Shown: in pieces, positions 55,085-64,000 of the stretch
Position numbering within the stretch: the stretch's first letter is position 1
Layout of the letters: the number at the start of each line of letters is the position of its first letter
DNA from: Paroedura picta
Taxonomy: Eukaryota; Chordata; Lepidosauria; Squamata; Gekkonidae
Length of the DNA: 64,000 nucleotides
NCBI RefSeq assembly: GCF_049243985.1
Contig: NC_135375.1
Location: 22,134,490-22,198,489, forward strand
Direction: 5' to 3'
The notes under the pieces: model-generated
What the model saw: only the letters and a program-made list of their open reading frames with translations
What the model was told of the DNA's origin: nothing
Database searches by the model: none
Program-made: the position numbers and the translations under genes

Positions 55085-55198
55085 GACCCAAAAAGTGGCA
55101 CACTCTTCCAGCTTAGATTCAAGTCTAATAGCAACATAGAGACTGACAAGAGTTTTCAGGGTATCTAAGGTGGTACTGGAGTCAAATCTAACCGTTCC
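55085..55198 (-). mobile_element. inverted-end element, decayed half
   Basis: 'gagttttcagggtatctaag' and 'gtggtactggagtcaaatct' resemble the left half of the gttggtcttaaaggtgc family. Confidence 0.4.
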
Positions 55199-55439
55199 AA
55201 TGCATACCAACGCAGTTACCCTCTGAAACTATTCTGGATTATTATTATGGCTGGGAGCCTGCAGAACTGGAAGAAGGTCTTGATTGACATTATGCTTCCC
55301 ACTTTCAGGGCCATTCAGTTGGTTTGGTTAAGAATCTAGGGGTTATGCCAGACCCAGCAATGCTCCTGCAGAAGCACGTTAATACAGCGGGAAAAAAATG
55401 CTTTCTTCCAACTCTGTCTAGTCTGGAAGATAGCCCCCT

Positions 55440-55655
55440 ATCATAGAGTTGGAAGGGACCTCATGGGTCATCTAGTCCAACCCCTGCACTATGCAGGACA
55501 CTCACAGCCCTGTTGCTCATCCACTGTAACCTGCCACCCCCTTGAACCTTCACAGAATCTGCCTCACTCTGCACTATGCAGGACACTCATAACCCTATCG
55601 CTCATCCACTGTAACCTGCCACCCTCTTCAACCGAATCACCCTACCTAGACTCAG
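55440..55655 (-). mobile_element. CR1 LINE 3' end with an 84 bp tandem duplication
   Basis: It begins 'tcatagagttggaagggacc' (reverse CR1 terminus). The segment starting 'ctgcactatgcaggacactc' at about 55,485 repeats at about 55,569, each followed by 'catccactgtaacctgccac'. Confidence 0.75.
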
Positions 55656-55710
55656 CCCACTTGACCACTTGGATCCATACCACAGTAATACAGACTCTAT
55701 ACTCCGCACA

Positions 55711-55990
55711 TGAGCCTCTTGTGGTACAGAGTGGTAAGGCAGCCGTCTGAAAGCTTTGCTCATGAGGCTGGGAGTTCGATCCCAGCAGCCGGCTCAAGGT
55801 TGACTCAGCCTTCCATCCTTCCGAGGTCGGTAAAATGAGTACCCAGCTTGCTGGGGGGTAAATGGTAATGACTGGGGAAGGCACTGGCAAACCACCCCGT
55901 ATTGAGTCTGCCATGAAAACGTTAGAGGGCGTCACCCCAAAGGTCAGACATGACCCAGTGCTTGCACAGGGGATACCTTTACCTTTACCT
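55711..55990 (+). mobile_element. Sauria SINE, full length (280 bp)
   Basis: tRNA-like head with A box 'agagtggtaaggcagccgtc' and B box 'gggagttcgatcccagcagc', body 'ccttccatccttccgaggtc', LINE-like tail 'aaggtcagacatgacccagt' and ACCTTT repeats. A perfect 13 bp target duplication TATACTCCGCACA lies at 55,698-55,710 and 55,991-56,003. This family is restricted to lepidosaurs and is the best taxonomic marker in the window. Confidence 0.96.
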
Positions 55991-56402
55991 TATACTCCGC
56001 ACAGATCTGCCCTTGACATTATCTCGGGAGACTCCAGTTACTACAAAATGCTGCAGCTTGGCCACTATCAGGAGCTTTGAGAATCATACATATTACACCC
56101 ATTCCACAGTCACTCCACTGGTTTCCCATCAGTTACCAGGCTCAGTTCAAGGCACTGGCTATCACGAACCTTTGTGGCCATGGATCCTGATATCTGCAGG
56201 GCCAACCCTCCTCCTTTGCTCAGCCACAACAACTTCACTTGTCTGAATAGGACCTTCTGCAGGTACCAACCTGCAAATAGGCAAGACCAGCTACTGCCTA
56301 TACACCTGCCTTCTCTGTTGTGGCCCCCAACCTGGGGAATGGACATCCTGAGAAGGTCGTGAAGCCTCCCCTCCCTGGGCATTCTGCAAACCAGGTAAAA
56401 CA

Positions 56403-56492
56403 GATTTAGGTGAGTAGGTGTGTTGGTCTGAAGCAGCAGAGCGATGTTTGAGTCCAGTGACACCTTTAGGCCAACAGAGTTTAATTCTGGAT
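56403..56492 (-). mobile_element. inverted-end element half, inserted in L2
   Basis: 'gtaggtgtgttggtctgaag', 'gtttgagtccagtgacacct' and 'ccaacagagtttaattctgg'. The string taaaacaga occurs on both sides (about 56,396 and 56,493), a probable target duplication. Confidence 0.65.
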
Positions 56493-56599
56493 AAAACAGA
56501 ACTGTTCAAAAGGGCATTTTTAGAAAGATATTCAGGCTCTGTTATAACTCAATGGTTCAAAAAGGTGCTTTAATAAAGGATACAGGACAGGGGGCTGTA

Positions 56600-57060
56600 C
56601 CACTGTTACTACCTGTTTACAATGTGTATTATCTTGCTCTCACTTCAGTGTTTTCTACCTATGTCATTCCATTTTTTAATATGCCTAATCCATATGCTTT
56701 GTTAACGTATGTCTAATACTTAGGCTTTGCGTCAATTTCTGTAATCCTATTCCTTACTTTGCTTGTCAGAGATCTTATTCTATGGACTGCACTGATTTGC
56801 ATTGCGTAAACTGCCTTCAGTCGCAATCAGGAAAGTGGACTATGACATAAAATAAAGTGATTCAGGACTCCCCGGACTATTTGCCCAAAACAGACACACC
56901 TTAATGCTCTCCAGTGTGTAACCATATATACTGCAAGCAAGCAAGCAAGCAAGCAAGGAAGAAAGAAATCAGATAATTCCTGAAACAGAACCCTAAATCT
57001 TGCTCTGATGTGCACCAAGAGCCACTGTGCTGTGTTTCCATAATGATACAGAAATTATAC
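56600..57060. other. TTC33: TTC33 intron, little recognised
   Basis: An AAGC microsatellite at about 56,934-56,957. Nothing else supported. Confidence 0.45.
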
Positions 57061-57071
57061 ATGTGTGTGTG

Positions 57072-57131
<60 letters not shown>

Positions 57132-57133
57132 TG

Positions 57134-57166
<33 letters not shown>

Positions 57167-57232
57167 ATATGTATATATATGTATATATATGTATGTATAT
57201 GTATGTATATGTATGTATATGTATGTATATAT
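57061..57232. repeat. compound GT/AT/GTAT microsatellite
   Basis: GT units, then AT units, GTAT units and interleaved ATATGT. The tyrosine/isoleucine and methionine/cysteine/valine frames are artefacts. Confidence 0.96.
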
Positions 57233-57239
57233 TTTTTTC

Positions 57240-57600
57240 ACATGTTGTCCTGCCCCGCCTTGAAAATGAAAGCAAAACCCCAACCAGGACCCTGGAGGTT
57301 GAAGGCATTATCTTGCCCGCCTGAAATTCCAACATGCAGAAGAAATAGCAGAATTTGGGCAACTGTCAGAGAGGAAAATATGCATTTGAGGAAAATGGTG
57401 AGCAATCTTTTCCAGCTTCAAGACTCAATGGTAAATAGACAACTCTGGCGAAACAGTCTTCATAACTTGGCAACAGCAATGCTCTTACAAATGAATATAG
57501 CATAACACAACTCTTAAGCCGCAGCTACTGCGAAAATTAAAACTAATCTTTAACGCATCTTAACATTCTACTCATGTGGTTTTACTAGATATCAAACACA
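57240..57600. other. TTC33: TTC33 intron, no recognised feature
   Basis: Nothing supported. Confidence 0.4.
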
Positions 57601-57604
57601 AAAT

Positions 57605-57702
57605 GAATGGTAACTCCCACCTATTCAGGAAACCCTTGCAGGGCTGTCAAGAAACCCCAAGGTTTCCCAAAACCCAGGTTGAGCAAGGCCGGTTGAGAGA
57701 GT
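57605..57702 (+). mobile_element. hAT element, right end only
   Basis: 'taactcccacctattcagga', 'gctgtcaagaaaccccaagg' and 'cccaggttgagcaaggccg' match the right end of the 34,055 family. Confidence 0.7.
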
Positions 57703-57704
57703 AC

Positions 57705-58490
57705 CTGTCATTACTGGAACAGAAAAGTTAACTTCCAACCTTAGCCTAACCTTTCCCCAGTTTTACATTACTTCATTATTGCATCTATAGTTGAATTGTG
57801 GAGCCGGCACAGATGGCACCTGGTGAAGGCATTTCATTGAATGGTGTAACATGAACAAACAATGACGAGCATTCCATGCGCTTTTAGGTCACGCAACAAA
57901 GCAGCCGGGTGCAAAATGATAAGTAGACTTTGGGTTTTATCCAGCCATGTTTTTTTGCTCAATCTTGGGCAATTCCCATCTCTTTTACTTCACATGGCTT
58001 CTGCCTTTGTAGTGCCCAGGATCCCAAGCATAGCCCTTTGGGTGGTCAAAGGGGACTCTTTCCTCTCTTTCTCAAAAGTGGCTCATACTTCCACTGGCAA
58101 GAAATTCGAGAAACTAGGATATAACCACGGCTGAAAATTTACAGGCCCCTGGGACTTGTCATCATTCAATCCCTGACGTAAAGCCACCAATGTCTGTTAT
58201 CTCAGACAGTAGGAGAGGCAGAGAGGCTGATTTACAATATGGAGGGTACAAAACAAGGCTCCAGGGAAAGTTAACTGCAACTGACACATGCCACAAATGC
58301 ACAAAACAGGCCACCTTACCTTGTGGCTTTGCAAGCACCCAGCACCTCATTTAAACCTCATCTGTGCATAGAACTTTACTATTCCAGGGTTTTAAGGCCT
58401 AGATTGGCATCACACAGACAGGTGTCTTAATGGTGGCAGGTGGTCTAGTTTAAATATGAAGCACGTTGGTTTAAATGGTATGAACAATTT
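57705..58490. other. TTC33: TTC33 intron, no recognised feature
   Basis: Nothing supported. Confidence 0.4.
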
Positions 58491-58494
58491 GGTC

Positions 58495-58722
58495 CTATGA
58501 GTGTTGGTGGTGGAAAGTGCTGTCTCGTTGCAGCCGACTAATGGAGACCCCATAGTGTTTTCAAGGCAAGAGACAAACAGATGTGGTTTGCCATCGCCTG
58601 CCTTTGCAGGGTGACCTTGGACTTCCTTGGGGGTCTCTCCTCCAAATACTGACCAGGAACCACACTGCTTAGCTTCCAGATCTGACAAGATCAGGCTAGC
58701 TTGGGCCATCCAGGTCAGGGCC
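58495..58722 (-). mobile_element. 5S-derived SINE, near full length
   Basis: On the minus strand: 'tagcctgatcttgtcagatc', 'tggaagctaagcagtgtggt', 'tcctggtcagtatttggagg' (5S-like, with the polymerase III control region), then 'gcaggcgatggcaaaccaca', 'tcttgccttgaaaacactat' and the tail 'tccattagtcggctgcaacg'. It shows the whole 5S head, body and tail order and is the reference copy in the window. Confidence 0.9.
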
Positions 58723-58724
58723 TC

Positions 58725-59445
58725 TATGTTTACTCATAAGTAAAAACAAAACTCTTTAATGCACTGACATTCAAGTGTGCAACTGACGTCTTAGTTATGG
58801 TTTGCTGTAGAGATAGCAGGATCCATGTAGACAGAATCAGGCAATCTTTTCTTGTACAAACTATCTGGGTACCATCTGTTCCACATAATATGTTTCTGGT
58901 GAGGCCTTGGAGGAGGAGAGTGTCTCATGGCTTAAGTGCTTAACACCCACTGAGGGCGGCTGTCCCACCCCTGAGTGCCTACTCCTCCAACCAGCTTGCC
59001 TGTCGGTCCAGTGGCCAGCCAATTGCCTTCTTTCCCCCTCCTGACTACCCGCTCCTCCTTCCACTTCCCTCCAAGGCTCAGAAGCTGCAGATCTCTGCTG
59101 GTGAGTTCCCTTCCTGGAGGGCCTCCAACATGCAGCCTTTCCAGGTCCTGGGGGGACAGAGAGGTCATCTGCAGAGTTCTTCCACTCCACCCAATCTAGC
59201 ACCCACCGTATTCCTGAATGCAATGGGCTTGGCCCCAAGTTCAGTAAGAACTTACAACTGTGGCTTTGAACTGTTGAAGACATTGTCTCACCTAACCATT
59301 CTATACCGTATTTGTTTGTATGTTCCCTGGCATGCTGTCCATTTTGCAGCAGACAAATCTGTCTGCGTCCAACGATCAGCATTCATCACAAAGTAAAACC
59401 CCACACTTTGGAAGCCTTGGGGCATCTGTTGCTCTTAATGTTCTA
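58725..59445. other. TTC33: TTC33 intron, no recognised feature
   Basis: The 173-codon minus frame at 58,861-59,382 resembles nothing I know, lacks exon signals and does not match the missing TTC33 exon. Confidence 0.45.
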
Positions 59446-59448
59446 CAG

Positions 59449-59526
59449 CAGGGGTAGTCAACCCGTGGTCCTCCAGATGTCCATAGACTACAATTCCCAT
59501 GAGCCCCTGGCCAGCATTTGCATGTT
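59449..59526. mobile_element. hairpin MITE, left arm only
   Basis: CAGGGGTAGTCAACCCGTGG to the palindrome centre (gcccctggccagcatttgca). The right arm is missing and a Sauria SINE head follows directly. Confidence 0.8.
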
Positions 59527-59566
59527 GGCTGCCTTACCACTCTGCGCCACAAGAAGCTCTAAGCCC
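59527..59566 (-). mobile_element. Sauria SINE head fragment
   Basis: The reverse complement reads 'agagcttcttgtggcgcaga' and 'gtggtaaggcagcc', the first 35 or so bases of the Sauria SINE (compare 55,715-55,745). Confidence 0.75.
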
Positions 59567-59569
59567 CAA

Positions 59570-59875
59570 GTAAGCACCTGCAACTGATCCAAATGTACCA
59601 CTGAATACTGTGACTTGTACACTGCTTGGGGGAAGCAAAGAAAGGTTTAACGGAGGAAAAATGTGTGTCCCTTCAATGGCGGATCTACAAATCTACCTCC
59701 AAGCCGCTGGAATAGTATTGTTTGCACACCACCAAAGCCAGAGTCAACTCTGGAGTTGGCAGAGAAATGCCTGTTATCTTAGCCACCTGGGCAACATTTT
59801 TTTAATTGAGAAGGCATGTGTAAACATTTTAAAATAAATGCAACTTCCCCTTCCTGTAGCTGTCAAGTAAGCCAG
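59570..59875. other. TTC33: TTC33 intron, no recognised feature
   Basis: Nothing supported. Confidence 0.4.
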
Positions 59876-59879
59876 CTGA

Positions 59880-60018
59880 GACATAAGGATAAAATGGAGG
59901 GGAGGAGATTTATGTAGGCCACCTTGGATCCCTTTTGGGGAGAAAAGGGGATTTCCTGCATTCTGCAGGAGGTTCGACTAGGTGACCCTGGAGGTCCCTT
60001 CCAGCTCTATGATTCTTT
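59880..60018 (+). mobile_element. type C SINE tail joined to CR1 3' terminus
   Basis: 'cataaggataaaatggaggg' and 'taggccaccttggatccctt' is a SINE 3' end; 'atttcctgcattctgcagga' and 'tccagctctatgattctttg' is the CR1 terminus. Confidence 0.65.
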
Positions 60019-60340
60019 GGCCTATGGCCCTGCAAGAAGAAACAGTGTGGCTTGCATAGGACTCATGCCAAGAGGGCACCTATGAAAGACAGCACTACTC
60101 ACTCTCCTCCATGGCTCTGGTTTAGGGCTGTGGTGTGAATCTTCCTAGGATCGCTTCTGATTCAAGAGGAAACCAATGTATATTGCCCCCTTGAAAAACC
60201 ATAGCAATGTGCCATGGAACTGTGCAAAATGTTATTCTCAAGGAACAAGGACAAGCGACTCCTTGATTACCGTCTGTTCACTACCTCAACACCTGTTTCA
60301 CGACAGCACAACTTTTTATGTATTTTATTTATTATATATA

Positions 60341-60794
60341 CTAGCTTCAAAGCCCGTTCCTAAGAACGGGCCTTGAAAGGGCCCCCTCCCCTGATCCCCG
60401 GCCAGTCAGCTTAAGGTGGCTTTGGGCTGCAGCTCGCAGATGGATCAAGTGGGGTGGACAGGGGCTGGCCAGCTCTTTAGCAGGCCTGGGACAGAGCTCC
60501 TTAGCAGGCAGTCAGCAAGCCAGGAACCCATCATTAGCAGGCCCGGCCTAGCAGGCTGGGAGGCCCTTGTTAGCAAGCTCTCCACCAGACCCTTTGCCAA
60601 GGGCCCTCTCCCCTTACCTGCTGCTGGCTCTAGGCACTGAGACGCATCTGAGAGCAAAGAGGCTAGTCCAGGGATGGAGGCCAGGAGCTGCAGGGGCAGA
60701 GCCAGCAAAGCTGGCTACCCCGATTGGCCCTATTCCAACTTGGACAACCAGACACGTCCCTCCCCCCAGGCTGTTTCACAAATATATAGAGGAA
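60341..60794 (-). mobile_element. non-autonomous Helitron, about 455 bp
   Basis: On the minus strand it ends with a perfect 7 bp stem (CCCGTTC / GAACGGG, loop of 4), 8 nt, then CTAG before host T. Collinear with the copy inside the hAT element at 11,888-12,362 ('ttagcaggcagtcagcaagc', 'cttacctgctgctggctcta', 'attggccctattccaacttg'). No Rep/helicase. The outer 5' base is uncertain. Confidence 0.75.
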
Positions 60795-60799
60795 CTTGC

Positions 60800-61435
60800 A
60801 CCAACTTTCAGAATACGGTAAAATATGAACAACTTGATTTGACACTTCAGAACTTTGGGGTGACTAGTCTGTAACAGCCTGTCTCACTTCCGGGTTTCTT
60901 TCTAAAACTGTTGATAATTGCCAGTCATCTGGAAGGGAATATGATTTTAGTGATTTGTGTTGCAACTTCAGGCAACGAGCAACTTCTCATTAATTCAGTT
61001 CTTTAAGAACCTTTGGGGATGAACCACCTAAGTCAGGCAACCTGCTAGTTTTTAATTCCTCCATTAGCCCTGGAACTGCATCTCATCATCTCTGCAGGAT
61101 TCTGGCCCCCTTCCGGAAAACAGCAGTTCTGGCACAATCAACTGTCCCAGTTTTCCTCAGTGAATTCATTTGTTCTGTGTCTCTGCAGCCTCCCTGTCTT
61201 TTAGCAGAGAAAGTTACAAACAAAAATATGAGATCATTAATAATGTTCAAAAACCATTTGTCGCTCAAAGGACCCTAGAAATCCTGGGGGTTAAAAGCAG
61301 CGGCACACCTCGAGACCCAGTCAGAGATCTATGCCAACATCAGAAGGCATCAGCTTTTGCAAGCGTTTCCTTTCCGATCGTGAATCCAAGCAGAACTGAA
61401 GTATCCTGACAAGAATGCCATGGGGGAGGAACAGA
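60800..61435. other. TTC33: TTC33 intron, no recognised feature
   Basis: Nothing supported. Confidence 0.4.
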
Positions 61436-61440
61436 GGAAC

Positions 61441-61860
61441 ACCAGCTTGGTCTAGTGGTTAGGAGTGCAGACTTCTAATCTGGCCAGCCAGGTTCCCTGC
61501 TCCTCCCCCACATGCAGCCAGCTGGGTGACCTTGGGCTCACCACAACCCTGATAAAGCTGTTCTGACTGAGCAGTGATATCAGGGCTCTCTCAGGCTCAC
61601 CTCCCTCACAGGGTGTTTGTTGTGGGGAGAGGAAAGGGAAGGCAATTGTAAGCTGCTTTGAGACTCCTTCAGGTAGAGAAAAGCGGTATATAAGAACCAA
61701 CTCTTCGTCTTCAGTAATAATTAGGGCTCTCTCAGCCTCCCCTCCCTCACAGGTTGTCTGTTGTGGGGAGAGGAAAGGGAAGGTGACTGTAAGCCACTTT
61801 GAGACTCCTTCGGGTAGAGAAAAGCAGCATATAAGAACCAACTCTTCTTCTTCATCATCA
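61441..61860 (+). mobile_element. tRNA-derived SINE (type A) with a repeated body
   Basis: Head 'accagcttggtctagtggtt', body and tail to about 61,710, then a second body from 'taattagggctctctcagcc' to the tail at 61,860, the same arrangement as at 7,903-8,290. Confidence 0.85.
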
Positions 61861-61864
61861 GACA

Positions 61865-62105
61865 GTCTTTAAAGCTTATTCCATCATGCTCTTAAAAGCT
61901 CTTTAAAAAGTTCCCTTTCAAATAGGTTGGGTTCCCGCAATAAATTATACACTCAAACAATGCATCTGATTCTAAAAATGAAGCATTAATGTAGAAGCAG
62001 AGAAGAGAAAAAGGCCTGAAGACTGGAACTCAAAAGCCACGTCCTCCCACAGTAGCAGCAACACTAGATCTCGGGCACCCTCTGACTTAGCTGGCTCCTT
62101 CCTGC
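61865..62105. other. TTC33: TTC33 intron, no recognised feature
   Basis: Nothing supported. Confidence 0.4.
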
Positions 62106-62108
62106 TAA

Positions 62109-62370
62109 GAAAAGCCAGCGAGGCATAGTGGTTAAAAGTGGTGGCCTCTAATCTGGAGACCCCGGTTTGATTCCCTGCTACCCCACATGTAGCCAACGGT
62201 GTGCCCTTAGGTCAGTCACAGTTTTCTCAGAGCTCTCTTGGCCTCACCTACCTCACATGGTGGGGAGTGGGGAGAGGAAGGGAAGATGATTATAAGTCGC
62301 TTTGAGACTCTTTAGGGTAGAGAAAAGCGGGGTAGAAAAACTCCAGCTCTTCTTCCTCTCTTCCTTTTCA
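62109..62370 (+). mobile_element. tRNA-derived SINE (type A)
   Basis: Head 'aaagccagcgaggcatagtg', B box 'ccggtttgattccctgc', 'tcagagctctcttggcctca' and tail 'ctccagctcttcttcctctc'. Confidence 0.85.
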
Positions 62371-62374
62371 CACA

Positions 62375-63125
62375 CACGCCTTCCCCTTCCCTTTCAGATC
62401 TGGTTACAGTTCTTGTCAGTCCAACCCCGGTTTTGCACGCCCGAGTCCAACTTTGGTTGGGATCCAACAACTAGTTGAGTGAGAGGGAGTGATTAAGATT
62501 CAACCCAATCTCTCCACCGAATGCTCACGTGAACAGGCACGACAGTAAATACCTGGAAATGCAGTTCAAAGATCAGGGTGTGAGACTTATGACGCCCAAG
62601 CCTGTCATAGTTCCTGTAATCTGCTAACAGTATCATGGTGCGGCCTTCAGAGTAAGATAAGACAAGCAATATTAATTCCCTGCAAGTCAAATCTGCTCAG
62701 TAATTAATACCAATTTGCTGGTGTCTGTCTAGAGATACATTTCTAGTGGTTCCCACAATACACCCGCAACCCATACAGGGAAACTGCACTGTATGCGGAG
62801 TCAGAACATAAAGGTCAATATTTTGACTAGAAGGGCTCTCCAGTGCCTCAGTTAGACTTCTTTTACATGATTTATTACTTGGTCTCATTAGAGATGCCAG
62901 GGATCTAAACAAAAAAGATGCTCTACCACTGGCCCATCCTCAACATTGCTCTCTGACCTGCTAACAAGATTTTTAAAAACAAAACTCCATTTCCCCCATA
63001 AAAAACAAACACAATTCCTTTAATAACCAGGACTCAGGAAAACTAATGTTTGGACTGAAACCTTAAATCACCTAGGGGGGGGGGAACACACCACCCCAAA
63101 GAATTACCCAGCCAAGTTTCCTTCT
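62375..63125. other. TTC33: TTC33 intron, no recognised feature
   Basis: Nothing supported. Confidence 0.4.
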
Positions 63126-63131
63126 ATAAAG

Positions 63132-63267
63132 CAGGGGCAGTCAACTTGTGGTCCTCCAGATGTCCATGGACTACAATTCCCATGAGCCCCTGCCAGCAAA
63201 TGCTGGCAGGGGCTCATGGGAATTGTAGTCCATGGACATATGGAGGACCACAGGTTGACTACCCCTG
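63132..63267. mobile_element. hairpin MITE (hAT-like), full 136 bp
   Basis: Near-perfect palindrome with perfect target duplication CTATAAAG at 63,124-63,131 and 63,268-63,275. Confidence 0.95.
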
Positions 63268-63279
63268 CTATAAAGGGCA

Positions 63280-64000
63280 GCAAAATCACAGGGAAGCGGA
63301 GAGGAGCTTTTTGCATTGATCAAAGATGCTTGTTTCATTGGGCACAGACTGAATGGGTGACACTGAAGAGCTGGGATTTTTAAAGGCTAACACTGAATCG
63401 CTATTATTTATGACACTGGTGACAAACATTGCCTCTGAGTAAACTGGCGCTGTTGGAGGTGTCTCTGGGCTGAGACAACAGACAGTCAAGTCTGGGCATA
63501 TTCCACAGCCAGTGGTTAAAAGTCTCTCCTAGGGCCAGCATTCAAGGCCACTTAGCAACCTTTTTGTCACCTTTTTGAACTCACCGTCCTGACTGTTGAA
63601 AGCAAAAGGACAGATCAATTCCATCTTTCAAAAAACCCGAAGGTGGGAAAGATGGAAGATTCTGACACTCGGATGGAATTAAAGAAGGCGGCCATTTTAT
63701 TTTTAATCAATCCAGAATAAGTGTGACTTCATATGAAGCGAGGTGGGCTGTCTTGGTGATACTCTTACAGCGGGGGAAAACCAGCACCTCTCTCCCACCA
63801 ACCCACCTGAAGAGAAAAGTCTAATCCTCCTTCTAACAAGATTCTACAGGAGTGGAATGTACACTGAGAAGGACTACACTCCACGTGGTCTATAAACCTT
63901 CCCTCCACCCCATGTTCTATGACCGTATGAAGTAATGAAATGAATAGCATGCTTTACAAACAAGAAAGTAGTTTGGTGTCATCCATGAGGTAACCAAAGA
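63280..64000. other. TTC33: right end of window, no recognised feature
   Basis: Expected to be within a TTC33 intron. The exon with the TTC33 start codon (MASFGWKRK-like) was looked for on the minus strand and not found here. Confidence 0.4.

Larger units (their letters stand above)
55245..56600 (+). mobile_element. L2-type LINE, broken up by three later insertions
   Basis: The pieces 55,245-55,440 (ends AKxAFF-like 'aaaaaaatgctttcttccaa'), 55,655-55,710, 55,991-56,402 ('ccactggtttcccatcagtt', 'tctgttgtggcccccaacct', 'ccttgaag'-type region) and 56,490-56,600 follow the order of the end of an L2 ORF2. It is interrupted by a CR1 3' end, a Sauria SINE and an inverted-end element half. Highly diverged, with no frame preserved. 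Confidence 0.6.

Noticed and set aside
55711-55800. A tRNA gene (good A and B boxes)
   Set aside because: It is the head of a Sauria SINE with the family body, tail and a target duplication.
57010-57505. Tyrosine/isoleucine- and methionine/cysteine/valine-rich frames
   Set aside because: Translations of the GT/AT microsatellite.
58861-59382. Candidate first coding exon of TTC33 (173-codon minus frame)
   Set aside because: The translation does not resemble the conserved TTC33 N-terminus and there are no matching splice signals.

Overview
The window is nuclear DNA of a vertebrate, most likely a squamate reptile (a lizard, possibly a gecko; I cannot resolve the species). The evidence is a prostanoid receptor gene that is clearly tetrapod in sequence. 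It lies in a dense mixture of repeats typical of lizards: a Sauria SINE with an ACCTTT tail, Bov-B LINE 3' ends, 5S-rRNA-derived SINEs, CR1 and L2 LINE fragments, hAT-type DNA elements and short non-autonomous Helitrons. There is no sign of bacterial, viral or organellar gene organisation, and most long open frames are chance frames in repeats or antisense shadows.

Two host genes are supported. PTGER4 (EP4 prostaglandin E2 receptor) lies on the + strand: a GC- and CpG-rich promoter/5' region (about 22,080-23,015), a first coding exon (23,016-23,837), a 12.35 kb intron, a second coding exon (36,191-36,790) and a 3' UTR that probably ends near 37,715. TTC33 (tetratricopeptide repeat protein 33) lies on the - strand and faces PTGER4. 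Its three 3'-most coding exons are at 54,735-54,816, 50,533-50,664 and 44,092-44,448, and its 3' UTR probably runs down to about 41,790. The exon holding its start codon was not found and is probably to the right of the window. From memory the same order and convergent orientation are found in human (PTGER4 forward, TTC33 reverse), so this is a conserved syntenic block. The first 22 kb are intergenic and correspond to the left flank of PTGER4, which is gene-poor in other vertebrates.

The rest is a repeat landscape. The clearest element is a 136 bp hairpin MITE with hAT-like ends (CAGGGGTAGTCAA). It is present in eleven copies, seven with perfect 8 bp target duplications and one more with a 6/8 match. 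Larger hAT relatives (about 280-800 bp, ends CAGGCTTTCTCAACC) occur at least six times, and two of them carry Helitron-like insertions with textbook hairpin-plus-CTAG ends. Other dispersed families are a DNA element with GGTTGCCAA-type ends, an inverted-end element carrying 'gttggtcttaaaggtgc', at least three tRNA-derived SINE types and several microsatellites, including a 280 bp GATA/GA tract. Two repeat pairs (24.5 kb/51.0 kb and 49.0 kb/50.1 kb) do not match any family I recognise.

I see no new multi-gene system. The items most worth following are the hairpin MITE burst (including a 136 nt palindrome inside the probable TTC33 3' UTR), the Helitron-in-hAT composites, the two unclassified repeat pairs, a perfect 51 bp inverted repeat, and the largely repeat-free block in the PTGER4 intron.
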